From: an uncultured Bacteroidales bacterium
Lineage (GTDB): Bacteria; Bacteroidota; Bacteroidia; Bacteroidales; UBA932
Assembly (NCBI GenBank): GCA_944326305.1
Contig: CALVDL010000001.1
Location: 186,001-250,000, forward strand
DNA: 64,000 nt
Direction: 5' to 3'
Shown here: positions 34,338-42,984 of the stretch, piece by piece
Numbering within the stretch: the first letter of the stretch is position 1
How the letters are laid out: the number at the start of each line of letters is the position of its first letter
Position numbers and translations under genes: made by a program
The notes under the pieces: generated by a model
Database searches by the model: none
What the model saw: only the letters and a program-made list of their open reading frames with translations
What the model was told of the DNA's origin: nothing

Positions 34338-35597
34338 CTATATTGTAACATCTACTATCTGTCCCACGAGGGATGCATCGTAAGGCCTTTCAATCCGGAT
34401 GTAGTTCCCTGTGTACCCGAACATTTTCCCGTCCTTGCCGGTGCTTTCGAAAAGCACCTTCTCATGCGCGCCCCGGTTGCTCTCGATGAATCCGTCGTGC
34501 AGCCTGCCGCACAGCTCCTCCAGTATCTTCACCCTTTCCGTCTTTACGGAATCCTGTATCTGGTCCTTCATCGTGTCGGCCTTCGTCCCCTTTCTTCTCG
34601 AGTACGGGAAAATATGGATGAATGCAGGCCTTATGGCATTTTCCAGGAAATCACAGGTCTCCCGGAACAGCCCGTCGCTTTCTCCGGGGAAGCCGGTGAT
34701 CACATCGATGCCGAAGAACACCTTAGGGCCTCCGGGCTTTTCCATACGTTGCCTGATGTAGCTGACCTTATGTTCAAATAAGGCAGTGTCATAGCGGCGC
34801 CCCATCGCCTTAAGGACAGTATCGCTGCCGGACTGGAGGGGAATATGGAAATGGGGGAGGAATTTGGTTCCGGATGCAATCCAGTCTATGGCACCGTCTG
34901 TCAGAAGGTTCGGCTCGATTGATGAAATCCTGTATCTCTCAATGCCTTCCACTTCATTCAGCGCTTTTATCAGCTCCAGGAAAGTTTCCCCTGTGGTCTT
35001 CCCGAAATCCCCTGTGTTCACCCCTGTCAGGACTATTTCCTTTATGCCTTTGCCGGCAATCTCGCGGGCCTGGGCGACAAGCTCGCTGACGGGTATGTTC
35101 CTGCTCCGCCCCCTTGCGAACGGGACGGTGCAGTATGTACAGAAATAGTCGCATCCGTCCTGCACTTTAAGGAATGACCTGGTCCTTTCCCCGCTGGAAT
35201 ATGCCGGCAGGAATGTTGACGTATCTGTCCCGCATGGGCCGTCATTCCCTTCAATGTGGCGGAGCACAGACGGTACGACAGACCCTTTTTCGTCCGCGCC
35301 GAAAACGAATTTTACGCCTTCGATCTTTTCTATCTCCTCCCTTTTCATCTGGGCATAGCAGCCGGTCACGATTATTTCGGCCCCGGGGGATACCCTGTGC
35401 AGCTTCCGGATAATATTCCGGCATTTCTTGTCTGAGTGCTCGGTGACAGTGCATGTGTTCACAAGGTACATGTCTGCCTTCTCATTCCATGGTACAGCCT
35501 CGAATTTTCCGGACTCTATTAACTTCCTTTCGTATGTCGATGTCTCGGCATAGTTCAGTTTGCAGCCAAGGGTCACGAATGCTATCTTTTTTTTCAT
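34338..35597 (-). CDS. mtaB: tRNA (t6A37) methylthiotransferase MtaB
   Basis: 419 residues. A radical-SAM iron-sulfur enzyme that adds a methylthio group to t6A at position 37 of tRNA, making ms2t6A. The N-terminal UPF0004 domain has TLGCKLNYAETS, NTCTVTEHSDKK and GCYAQ cysteines; the radical SAM core has GCDYFCTYCTVPFARGRSR (CxxxCxxC, about 148-155) and the TRAM-like C-terminus is short. The enzyme acts on the t6A made by the TsaD machinery; tsaD is encoded 6 kb away, on the opposite strand. The upstream 20 bp hold the TTAACGTCAG repeat. Confidence 0.95.
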   Translation of the reverse strand: MKKKIAFVTLGCKLNYAETSTYERKLIESGKFEAVPWNEKADMYLVNTCTVTEHSDKKCRNIIRKLHRVSPGAEIIVTGCYAQMKREEIEKIEGVKFVFGADEKGSVVPSVLRHIEGNDGPCGTDTSTFLPAYSSGERTRSFLKVQDGCDYFCTYCTVPFARGRSRNIPVSELVAQAREIAGKGIKEIVLTGVNTGDFGKTTGETFLELIKALNEVEGIERYRISSIEPNLLTDGAIDWIASGTKFLPHFHIPLQSGSDTVLKAMGRRYDTALFEHKVSYIRQRMEKPGGPKVFFGIDVITGFPGESDGLFRETCDFLENAIRPAFIHIFPYSRRKGTKADTMKDQIQDSVKTERVKILEELCGRLHDGFIESNRGAHEKVLFESTGKDGKMFGYTGNYIRIERPYDASLVGQIVDVTI

Positions 35598-35616
35598 TGT
35601 ATTATTCTGATGTTAA

Positions 35617-35644
35617 ATAACGTCAGTTCGACGAATTAATGTTT
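35617..35644 (-). repeat. TTAACGTCAGTTCGACGAAT element, copy 2
   Basis: Matches copy 1 in 19 of the 20 core bases. It lies 20 bp upstream of mtaB; read on the minus strand it precedes the mtaB start in the same orientation as copy 3 precedes the FAD gene. Confidence 0.75.
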
Positions 35645-35695
35645 AACAATATTATATTAAAAATCAATATTTTATCATTTATGACCGGAATCCCT

Positions 35696-35791
35696 GTCAT
35701 CCCGAGCATTTTTTTGTCATCCCGAGCGGAGCCGAGGGATCTGTTAATTCCCTCTACAGATTTCTCCACTCACTTCGTTCGGTCGAAATGA
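35696..35791 (+). repeat. REP-like GTCATCCCGAGC repeats, cluster 2
   Basis: Two GTCATCCCGAGC units, one extending to GGAGCCGAGGGATCTG, then a facing half-unit AGATTTCTCCACTC... GGTCGAAATGAC. The same half-unit occurs at 50754-50792 in the other arrangement. Confidence 0.75.
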
Positions 35792-35803
35792 CAATTCATG
35801 TCT

Positions 35804-35941
35804 GTCTACCCCCCCAGTCACCTGGCGGTGACAGCCCCGGTGGGGCATGCGGCTCCGCTTCGCTGCGCCGGCACCTCCACTGCTTCGGTTCCCATGCAGG
35901 AAACCTCGCTGACGCTCCTGTGCGGCCCTGAAGGGCCATCC
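35804..35941 (+). repeat. 140-bp GC-rich interspersed repeat, copy 2
   Basis: Near-identical to 12991-13130. Same orientation relative to a preceding TTAACGTCAG element, but separated from it by the REP-like cluster. Confidence 0.8.
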
Positions 35942-36065
35942 AATCTTAATCCCCAGTCACTTCGTGACAGCCCCTTGTTAAGGGGCGCCACCCCCTTCCT
36001 TCCCCCTCGCCGGGGGACCTGTCGCAGGCCACAGGCCTGCTCCTTAATAGGTAATTCGATGTAAT
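35942..36065. repeat. hairpin-rich GC block next to the 140-bp repeat
   Basis: Successive short inverted repeats: GTCAC/GTGAC (35956-35968), CCCCTT/AAGGGG (about 35971-35985), CCCCC/GGGGG (about 36002-36016) and GCAGGCC/GGCCTGC (36024-36040). It occurs only after copy 2. Nothing coding is recognisable. Confidence 0.55.
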
Positions 36066-36070
36066 TTAAT

Positions 36071-36098
36071 GAATTAAATTCATCGAATTCACGTTAAA
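36071..36098 (-). repeat. diverged TTAACGTCAG element, copy 4
   Basis: The minus strand reads TTAACGTGAATTCGATGAAT, 17 of 20 core bases of the element. It is inverted relative to copy 2, so the two bound the repeat cluster 35617-36098. It ends 3 bp before the folB stop codon. Confidence 0.55.
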
Positions 36099-36101
36099 TA
36101 T

Positions 36102-36476
36102 TTATTCCGAGGCCAGGTCTCCGGGGTATTGTACGGTCACTCTGGACCATGCGGCGACGCCGTTGACGGGAGGCCTTCGTTTTGATACTCTGACGGAGAA
36201 GCTCTGCAGCCGGGGGAACTCCGCTGCAATGCCTTTCACTATCTTTCCTGCGAGATGCTCCAGCAGGTAGGCATGAGGGCCGTTCATGACTTCAGCGGCA
36301 ATGTCATATATCCTTCCGTAGTCGACCGTGTCTTCAAGATTGTCGCTTCCGGCAGCGGTCCTCATGTCGAGTTCGGCCCTGAAGTCCACTGTGAACAGCT
36401 GCTCCACTGCCTTCTCCCTGCCGAGGCATCCGTGCCGCGCCCAGAACTCCATGCCCTCAAGTTCAAGTATATCCAT
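36102..36476 (-). CDS. folB: dihydroneopterin aldolase
   Basis: 124 residues, standard size. Cleaves dihydroneopterin to 6-hydroxymethyl-dihydropterin and glycolaldehyde in folate synthesis. LEGMEFWARHGCLGREK (N-terminal substrate strand), VDYGRIYDI, YLLEHLAGKI (catalytic region) and VSKRRPPVNG are family motifs. It lies 37 bp after the RsmI-like gene, third in the tamB-rsmI-folB group. Confidence 0.93.
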   Translation of the reverse strand: MDILELEGMEFWARHGCLGREKAVEQLFTVDFRAELDMRTAAGSDNLEDTVDYGRIYDIAAEVMNGPHAYLLEHLAGKIVKGIAAEFPRLQSFSVRVSKRRPPVNGVAAWSRVTVQYPGDLASE

Positions 36477-36513
36477 ATTGTTATAGTATTTTTTATGTCA
36501 GTCAGAAGCCAGA

Positions 36514-37236
36514 CTATGCCAGGAGCAGGAATACGCACGGGCGTTTGCCTATGGCGGCTCCGGCTTTTTTCCATTCATGTACCTTCAGCGTCCTGATGAA
36601 TGCGTCCGGGGAGGTAAGTCCGGCTGCCACGCAGATTTTCGTGTCATCATGGCAGCACGCCAGGATGTCTTTCATCATGGAGTCGTTCCGGTAGGGTGTC
36701 TCGATGAATATCTGCGTCTGTCCCGTTGCGGCCGACTGTTTTTCTATGGCCTTCAGCCTGGATTTCCTTTCATCTGCCTTTACCGGGAGATACCCGAGAA
36801 AGGAGAAGGACTGTCCGTTCATGCCCGAGGCCATGAGGGCGAGCATCAGGGATGAGGGGCCGACAAAGGGCACGACCTGTATGCTGTGCCTGTGGGCCAG
36901 GTCAACAAGCTGTGCTCCAGGGTCTGCAACGGCGGGAAGCCCTGCTTCGGAGACCAGGCCGACGTCCGTGCCGTTGTCGAACAGGCTGATGAAGGCCTCG
37001 ATTTCCTCCGGCCTTGTATGTTCGTTGAGCTCATGGAATTCCAGATCTTCAATGTGCCCTTTAAGCCCGGCCCTGGACAGGTATCTCCGCACTGTCCTCG
37101 TGTCTTCGACTACGAACACTTTGATTTTCCGTACAGCCTCGAGGACCGCTCCGGGAATCACCTCCGAGGGGTCATTGTCCCCGATGGGGGACGGGATGAG
37201 CATCAGGCGTCCTTTATTTTTCCGGTCTTTCTCCAT
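36514..37236 (-). CDS. RsmI-related SAM-dependent methyltransferase (tetrapyrrole methylase fold)
   Basis: 240 residues. LIPSPIGD at the N-terminus, VVEDTRTVRRYLSRAG, ELNEHTRPEE and GLVSEAGLPAVADPGAQLV (SAM-binding glycine-rich loop), VVPFVGPSS and ETPYRNDSM mark the RsmI group, which 2'-O-methylates C1402 of 16S rRNA. Bacteroidota often have this shorter relative next to or instead of canonical RsmI, so the exact target is uncertain. Its start overlaps the tamB end by 23 bp; ATG at 37203 (MLIPSPIGD) is an alternative without overlap. Confidence 0.88.
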   Translation of the reverse strand: MEKDRKNKGRLMLIPSPIGDNDPSEVIPGAVLEAVRKIKVFVVEDTRTVRRYLSRAGLKGHIEDLEFHELNEHTRPEEIEAFISLFDNGTDVGLVSEAGLPAVADPGAQLVDLAHRHSIQVVPFVGPSSLMLALMASGMNGQSFSFLGYLPVKADERKSRLKAIEKQSAATGQTQIFIETPYRNDSMMKDILACCHDDTKICVAAGLTSPDAFIRTLKVHEWKKAGAAIGKRPCVFLLLA

Positions 37237-40200
37237 TGTCCTTTTTTATCTTTAAAACTACTTTCTCTTCTGTCATCAGTGCCTTTTCCTCCTGTCTGAG
37301 CATTTCGTCTTTCTTTTTCCTCCCGGAGAACATTTTCTTGAAGAACTCCTTGAAGCTGTTGAACTCCTGCTGGTATGTCAGGCCGACGCCGTTGCGCTGG
37401 GAGTTGTCGAGGTAGTTCGTGTACTGGTCCGCCGAGTGGGAGAATATGTTGAGGCGGAGTGCCCCTGGCCTGTCTATCTTCACTTCGATGTCAAGGTCGC
37501 CGACCACGTCGTTGTTGGTGTTCCCGGAAGAATACTGGCGGTTGCCGATGTTCCCGTTAACGATCACCCTGTTGTTGAACAGCTGTGTGGAGACTGCCAC
37601 GTCGAAGATGTCGTTCCCCCTGTCGTTCGTCTGGTAGCTGAGGCCGAGGTCTACAGGGATGTCGAGCTTCTGGAAGATGTTGTTCAGCTGGTTCGACATT
37701 ATTTCGGAGACGCTCGACGTCAGGAACGAGGTGTTGTTTACGATACCGGACTGTTCGTCAGGCATGAAACTGTTCGATACAAGCAGGGACAGGAACTGTT
37801 TCTGTATCTTGTCTTCCGTGCTCAGGGCACTTTCTACCCTCGCCTTCACCGTCGGGTCGAGGTCAGGGACGTTGATGCTGAACTGCAGGCGCGGGTTGCT
37901 TATCTTGTCGGTGATGCGTATCCCGCATTCCACTATCCTCCTGGTGCTTACGGACGATGTGTCTGATATGAGGGTCCCGAGGGAGGTCTTGGTGGTATAG
38001 GTGGCGTCAATATCCAGGGTGCTCTCCATGATGTCCCCGTTGAATTTCACAGAGCTGCCCTCGTTGATCGAGAAGTCCTTGGCAAGCCCGATCACCACGA
38101 ACTTGTAGTTGCCTCCGGAGAGGGTGTAGTCCCCGTTTATGTTGAATATGTCCTTGTTGGGGTTTATATCCAGGTCAATCGTACCGTTCCCGTATCCGGA
38201 GAGGACGTTGCCGGTGGCCTTGTCTATTTCAATGAAGGCGTGCATGTCCGGGTTTGTCACCACCGTCAGGTTGATCTCGAAGTTGCTCTTGGCCTTTTCC
38301 TTTTTCTGGATCCTCGAGATCATGGCCTCATAAGGGTCGAGTATCTTTTCCTGCTGTACTGTCTTGAAGGTCAGCAGGTCGCTTGATCGGGAGCTGGTGT
38401 AGGATGAAATCGGGACATGCAGCTGCCCCTGTCCTGTGGTTGTGGCCTCTATCGCCATTTTCATGGAGTTTACCGGACCTGTGATGGCGATTCCGGCCGT
38501 GGCGAAGATGTTCCCGTAGAATGCCTCTCCGGCTTTTTCATTGACATTCAGGCACTCTATCCTGTCCGCATTGATACGGGTGTCGAACCTGATGTCCCTG
38601 AAATTCTCGTATGAGATCTGCCCTGTGACCATGCCTCCGTTCCCGAACCTGTCGAAGAGGGTGATGTCATCGAAATAGATGCCACGGCTGTCTATGTGGA
38701 ATCCCCCGTTTACAGTATACGGGACATTTGTAAAGGCGATCCGCAGCATGGCGTCCCTGAACCTGGCCCCCGTGCTTTCCACTTCCATGGCGCTTGGCCT
38801 TCCCTTTACGGAAAAAGAGCCGGACAGCTTTCCTGCAGTCTCGCTGAACACGCTGCTCAGGTACGGCGTCATGCAGGATATGTCGAATTCGTCAAGGAGG
38901 GCAGATGCGTCTATGTATTTGTCATCCAGGCTGTATGAGCCGTGTATGTCGAGGTTGCGGGCCCCCGAGTAGTAATTTTTCAGGTCGATGCCGACTTTGC
39001 GGGAGACGTTGTCCCATTTGCCGCTGAACTGCACCGTGCCCATCTGGGCGCCGGAGATGCCCATGGAGCTGCACAGGAAATCCGAGCCGAGCATCTTGTC
39101 CTTGCCATCCGAAACCAGGAGAGCCTTCCCGGATACGGCACCGCTGAAGGCCGCCTTTTTCCCGAGGAGCGGGTTGATGATGGATATGTCGAACCTCTCC
39201 ATATCCAGGGCGAGTGTGTCCCTTCCGGAGTCCGTTATGCCGCCGTGTATCCGGACGGACTGCTCCCCGCTGAGGAACTCCATGCCGTCGATGTCGACAT
39301 TCTTCCCGCAGACGGTCATTTCGGACTGCATTATGTTCCATTCCCTTGCGTTGAGGTATAGGGTGGAGGGGAGCAGGGATACCTTGCACTGCAGCCTGTC
39401 ATCTTCATCGCGCAGGATATCACCGAGGACATAGAATTCCCCGCGGTTTTCGAGCTCACCCTGGTTGTCGTATGTGTAGCCCGCCCCAATATGGTTGTCT
39501 TTCGCGAATATCCTGAAGCTGTTGTTCTTGAGGGACAGTGTGGCGACATTGATGGTTTCGCTGCGTATTTCCCCGTCCAGGCCATTGCCGTCATTGCTGA
39601 AGTCCAGGGCGAAGTCTTTCATGAACTGTTCTCTGATGGCAAGCCTCTGCGACCGGATGTTCCCCGTCATTTTTCCGGACTTCCCGATATGCAGCTTCAT
39701 CGAGGTGTTCTCGGCGATATACAGCCCGGGGGCCAGGAACGCGAGGAGGTCCATCGTGTCATACAGGTTGAAAGACAGGTCGTACCTGTCCCCGTTCCAG
39801 ACGTATGCGGAATCCTTGTATATGGCCGGGAGCTGCCTTTTGAGCGTCAGGTCTTTTGCGTCCTGGATGAAGGTGGAGAACGGTTTGGTGCCTATGAATG
39901 TGCCTTCCGCGAAGTCGGATTCCACCTTGGCCCTGAACAGGGTGTCGCTTGAATGGGATGACACCTTGATGTCCCCTATGCTGTATTTCCCGCCTTCATT
40001 CTCAAGTGTCACATTGCTGACGGTGATGTTCCCCAGCAGGTCATTGCCCCGGATCCTTGTGAACTTGGCGTTTGTCTGGAGGCTTATCCTCGACATGCCC
40101 CTCTTGTCTATGTTGATGGCGTTCAGGTCCGCATAGCCGATGTTTGCATAGAAGTTGTACAGGGCGTTCTGCGTCTTGCTCGAAAATGTGAAGAGCCCCT

Positions 40201-41722
40201 GGAAAAGGAAGTTGAGGTTCGGGTCACTGCAGATGATCTTCCCGTTGAATGACTTCTTCTCCACTGTACCGGCTGCGGCTATCCCGCTGTAGTCGTAATT
40301 GTTGAGCCTCAGGCGGGTGACGGCAAGGGAATCGATCACGAGTTTCGGGCCCTCCTCTCCGAATGTCGCGGCAAGCTCCGAAACCATGTCACATTCATGT
40401 ACAATGTCGGTCCCTGCCGCCTTCCCGATATCCAGGTCCCGTGTCCTTATGCTGCCCCTTATTTCAGTGTCGCGCCCCTTGCCCGCAAGGCCTGTTATCT
40501 TCACCTTCGGCACAATGGTGCCCAGGCCCGAGGTCAGCGCCCCGTCCACATTCAGGCTGTTGAGCGTACCCCGTGCTGTCCCTATGAATTTGAACCCGTA
40601 TCCGGGTGCGTACTTCGATATTTCAGGTACATCCCCTCCGGAGACTTCCGAAAGCAGCTTCTCAATGGAAGCGGTGGAGAACCCGATGCTGTCGATACGG
40701 ATGTCTGTCTTAAGATGCTGCGTGTCTGGCAGTCCGCTGACTTTCCCTCCGATGTCGAGGTATATGCCATGCTGCCGGATGCCTGCCTTCAATTTATTTA
40801 TATCCAGATTGTTGACCGTTCCTGCGATTTTCGCCTGCGGTATATCCACGGTAAATGGCATGTCCTTGACTTCCGGTACGAAGAAGGCAAGCGTATTCAT
40901 GGACAGGCTGCTTTCACTAACTGTCGCCGTAATTCCGATTTTCCTGATGAAGTCCTTGAAATCCTTTGCGTTGCTGTAGCCCATGGTGAATTCCGGGATG
41001 TCGATTGCGGACCACGGGTCAGAGATTGACAGGCCGCTGATCGTGGCCTTGCCGTGGCCCACCTCCACGCTTCCGGATATGGACTTGCAGATATAGCCGC
41101 TCTTTTCCGTGAATGAGATCTGGTCCAGCGTCCCCTCCATTTGCCTGTCCGCCAGTTTTATATTCCTCGCCTCGATGTTTATATCGCTGATGTCCAGGTC
41201 GTTCCAGTTGATGCCTCCTTCCGGGGCAGGGTGCTGCTCATTCCTGAAATTCTGCAGGCGGAACCGCATCCCGTCTATCATGGCCCTCCTGATGTCGAAC
41301 ACGTTTCCCTGCCGGTCCTTCTTCACCCGGTCTTTCCTGATACCGAACATGCGTTCCAGATTGGTCCGGGATTTCTCTATCACCAGGTTCATTTCGGCGT
41401 CGCGGATATAGGCCCTGCCTATATGTATCCCCTCCTTTTCTTTCAGCCCCTTCAGTGAAAACCTTGCAATCACATAGTCCGCCCTGAACAGGGTATCCCT
41501 TGCCACGGAGTCTGCGGGATTCCTGTCTATTATTTCCAAATCTTTGAGTATGATCGTGTTGAAAGGGCGGAAATGAATTTTGCCGAAATTGATCCTGGCA
41601 TCTGCAGTGGCAGTGAATTTTTCAATGAGTTTCCGTGAAAGGTACGTCTGCACCTGCGGAGTCTGTATGGCAAGCATCCCCGCAATGATGACGGATACTA
41701 TCGCAACGCCCGTCAGCCACAA
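37214..41722 (-). CDS. tamB: TamB-like translocation/assembly module protein
   Basis: About 1502 residues. One N-terminal membrane anchor (MWLTGVAIVSVIIAGML) is followed by a long repetitive beta-rich region of AsmA/TamB type and a C-terminal DUF490 domain (about 1150-1430: LSGYGNGTIDLDINP, GDYTLSGGNYKF, LQFSINVPDLDP). It probably forms an envelope-spanning groove for lipid or protein transfer to the outer membrane. The frame opens at a TTG (41722) and no in-frame ATG precedes it before a stop. An ATG at 41781 is in another frame and would join this one by a -1 shift, or one added A, at seven As (41751-41757). The start is therefore uncertain (see findings). Confidence 0.87.
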   Translation of the reverse strand: MWLTGVAIVSVIIAGMLAIQTPQVQTYLSRKLIEKFTATADARINFGKIHFRPFNTIILKDLEIIDRNPADSVARDTLFRADYVIARFSLKGLKEKEGIHIGRAYIRDAEMNLVIEKSRTNLERMFGIRKDRVKKDRQGNVFDIRRAMIDGMRFRLQNFRNEQHPAPEGGINWNDLDISDINIEARNIKLADRQMEGTLDQISFTEKSGYICKSISGSVEVGHGKATISGLSISDPWSAIDIPEFTMGYSNAKDFKDFIRKIGITATVSESSLSMNTLAFFVPEVKDMPFTVDIPQAKIAGTVNNLDINKLKAGIRQHGIYLDIGGKVSGLPDTQHLKTDIRIDSIGFSTASIEKLLSEVSGGDVPEISKYAPGYGFKFIGTARGTLNSLNVDGALTSGLGTIVPKVKITGLAGKGRDTEIRGSIRTRDLDIGKAAGTDIVHECDMVSELAATFGEEGPKLVIDSLAVTRLRLNNYDYSGIAAAGTVEKKSFNGKIICSDPNLNFLFQGLFTFSSKTQNALYNFYANIGYADLNAINIDKRGMSRISLQTNAKFTRIRGNDLLGNITVSNVTLENEGGKYSIGDIKVSSHSSDTLFRAKVESDFAEGTFIGTKPFSTFIQDAKDLTLKRQLPAIYKDSAYVWNGDRYDLSFNLYDTMDLLAFLAPGLYIAENTSMKLHIGKSGKMTGNIRSQRLAIREQFMKDFALDFSNDGNGLDGEIRSETINVATLSLKNNSFRIFAKDNHIGAGYTYDNQGELENRGEFYVLGDILRDEDDRLQCKVSLLPSTLYLNAREWNIMQSEMTVCGKNVDIDGMEFLSGEQSVRIHGGITDSGRDTLALDMERFDISIINPLLGKKAAFSGAVSGKALLVSDGKDKMLGSDFLCSSMGISGAQMGTVQFSGKWDNVSRKVGIDLKNYYSGARNLDIHGSYSLDDKYIDASALLDEFDISCMTPYLSSVFSETAGKLSGSFSVKGRPSAMEVESTGARFRDAMLRIAFTNVPYTVNGGFHIDSRGIYFDDITLFDRFGNGGMVTGQISYENFRDIRFDTRINADRIECLNVNEKAGEAFYGNIFATAGIAITGPVNSMKMAIEATTTGQGQLHVPISSYTSSRSSDLLTFKTVQQEKILDPYEAMISRIQKKEKAKSNFEINLTVVTNPDMHAFIEIDKATGNVLSGYGNGTIDLDINPNKDIFNINGDYTLSGGNYKFVVIGLAKDFSINEGSSVKFNGDIMESTLDIDATYTTKTSLGTLISDTSSVSTRRIVECGIRITDKISNPRLQFSINVPDLDPTVKARVESALSTEDKIQKQFLSLLVSNSFMPDEQSGIVNNTSFLTSSVSEIMSNQLNNIFQKLDIPVDLGLSYQTNDRGNDIFDVAVSTQLFNNRVIVNGNIGNRQYSSGNTNNDVVGDLDIEVKIDRPGALRLNIFSHSADQYTNYLDNSQRNGVGLTYQQEFNSFKEFFKKMFSGRKKKDEMLRQEEKALMTEEKVVLKIKKDNGERPEK

Positions 41723-41798
41723 TATTTTCAGAGTCCTCTTGATGTCCTTGTTTTTTTCGGCAATTCTCCTGAACGGTCCATGGAACAGACCGAATCTA

Positions 41799-41806
41799 CA
41801 AAAATA
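41799..41806 (-). promoter_or_regulatory. -7 box of tamB
   Basis: The minus strand reads TATTTTTG (perfect TAnnTTTG), ending 17 bp before the out-of-frame ATG at 41781. Confidence 0.5.
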
Positions 41807-41858
41807 CGCATTTTATCCGATATTCCGGAAGCTGTTCAGTATCTGATTTGAATTTTTA

Positions 41859-41890
41859 TTGAAATTTAAGACAGATTCTTCGTATTTTTG
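41859..41890 (+). promoter_or_regulatory. promoter of tsaD
   Basis: TATTTTTG at 41883-41890 (perfect TAnnTTTG) with a TTG 21 bp upstream (41859-41861), 25 bp before the ATG at 41916. This excludes an in-frame ATG at 41859. Confidence 0.55.
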
Positions 41891-41915
41891 CCGTCCGATA
41901 ATAACAGCAATCCGT

Positions 41916-42944
41916 ATGGATATAATATTAGGTATAGAATCTTCATGCGATGATACGTCCGCAGCAGTCATAAGGGACGGTTATCTTCTCTCCAATGTGC
42001 TTGCAAGCCAGGATGTCCACAAGGCATACGGAGGTGTCATCCCGGAACTCGCCTCGAGGGCCCACCAGCTCAATATCGTGCCTGTGGTGAGCGAGGCCAT
42101 CGTCCGTGCCGGGATCAAAGCATCCGACATCACGGCCATTGCCTTTACCAGGGGGCCGGGGCTGCTCGGGTCACTGCTTGTGGGGACTTCGTTCGCCAAA
42201 GGTCTGTCAATCGCCATAGACAGGCCGCTGGTGGAGGTGAACCATCTCCAGGGCCATGTCCTGGCCAATTTCATAAAGGAGTACGGCAAGGATACCCCTG
42301 TGCCGGAGTTCCCTTATCTCTGTCTGCTCGTGTCCGGAGGAAATTCGCAGATAATCAAGGTGAACAGCCCTCTTGATTTCGAGATTCTCGGGCAGACGAT
42401 AGATGACGCTGTAGGGGAGGCTTTCGACAAATGCTCGAAAATGATGGGGCTGGGATACCCGGGAGGTCCGGTCGTGGACAGGCTCGCTAAGCTCGGGGAC
42501 CCTATGAAGTACAGGTTTGCCAAACCGCATGTCCCGGGGCTCGACTACAGTTTCAGCGGGGTCAAGACATCGCTTCTGTATTTCGTGCGCGACAGGCTTG
42601 CGGAGGACCCTGACTTCATGGAGAAAAACAAGGAGGACATCTGCGCCTCTTTCCAGAGGACGCTCATAGAAATACTTATGGATAAGCTCATAAAGGCGTC
42701 TAAGATGACCGGAATCAAGCAGATAACGATAGGAGGGGGAGTATCTGCCAACAGCGGGCTGCGCAATGCTGTCACGGAAGAAGGCCGCAGGCGTGGCTGG
42801 ACGACCTATCTCCCTGAGTTCAAATTCACTACGGACAATGCGGCTATGATAGCCATCGCCGGGTATTTCCACTACCTCAACGGAGAGCGCACGTCACTTG
42901 ACGTGGCCCCTGTGTCACGCATCGCTGATTTCAACAGGTTCTGA
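41916..42944 (+). CDS. tsaD: tRNA threonylcarbamoyladenosine synthase subunit TsaD
   Basis: 342 residues. The kinase-like subunit that transfers the threonylcarbamoyl group to A37 of ANN-reading tRNAs. ILGIESSCDDTSAAV, GVIPELASRAHQ (metal histidine), NHLQGHVLANF (second metal histidine) and LVSGGNSQ are the family signatures; a late GGGVSANSGLR and TTDNAAMIA complete it. The start is set by the promoter box and by MDIILGIESS. The 40-bp gap to the next gene is almost filled by a repeat. Confidence 0.97.
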   Translation: MDIILGIESSCDDTSAAVIRDGYLLSNVLASQDVHKAYGGVIPELASRAHQLNIVPVVSEAIVRAGIKASDITAIAFTRGPGLLGSLLVGTSFAKGLSIAIDRPLVEVNHLQGHVLANFIKEYGKDTPVPEFPYLCLLVSGGNSQIIKVNSPLDFEILGQTIDDAVGEAFDKCSKMMGLGYPGGPVVDRLAKLGDPMKYRFAKPHVPGLDYSFSGVKTSLLYFVRDRLAEDPDFMEKNKEDICASFQRTLIEILMDKLIKASKMTGIKQITIGGGVSANSGLRNAVTEEGRRRGWTTYLPEFKFTTDNAAMIAIAGYFHYLNGERTSLDVAPVSRIADFNRF

Positions 42945-42952
42945 AATTTATT

Positions 42953-42980
42953 AAACATATATTCGTCGAACTGACGTTAA
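42953..42980 (-). repeat. TTAACGTCAGTTCGACGAAT element, copy 3
   Basis: The full 20-base core on the minus strand. It occupies the gap between tsaD and the FAD gene and ends 4 bp before the FAD start codon, so it forms most of that gene's upstream leader. Confidence 0.75.
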
Positions 42981-42984
42981 AATT

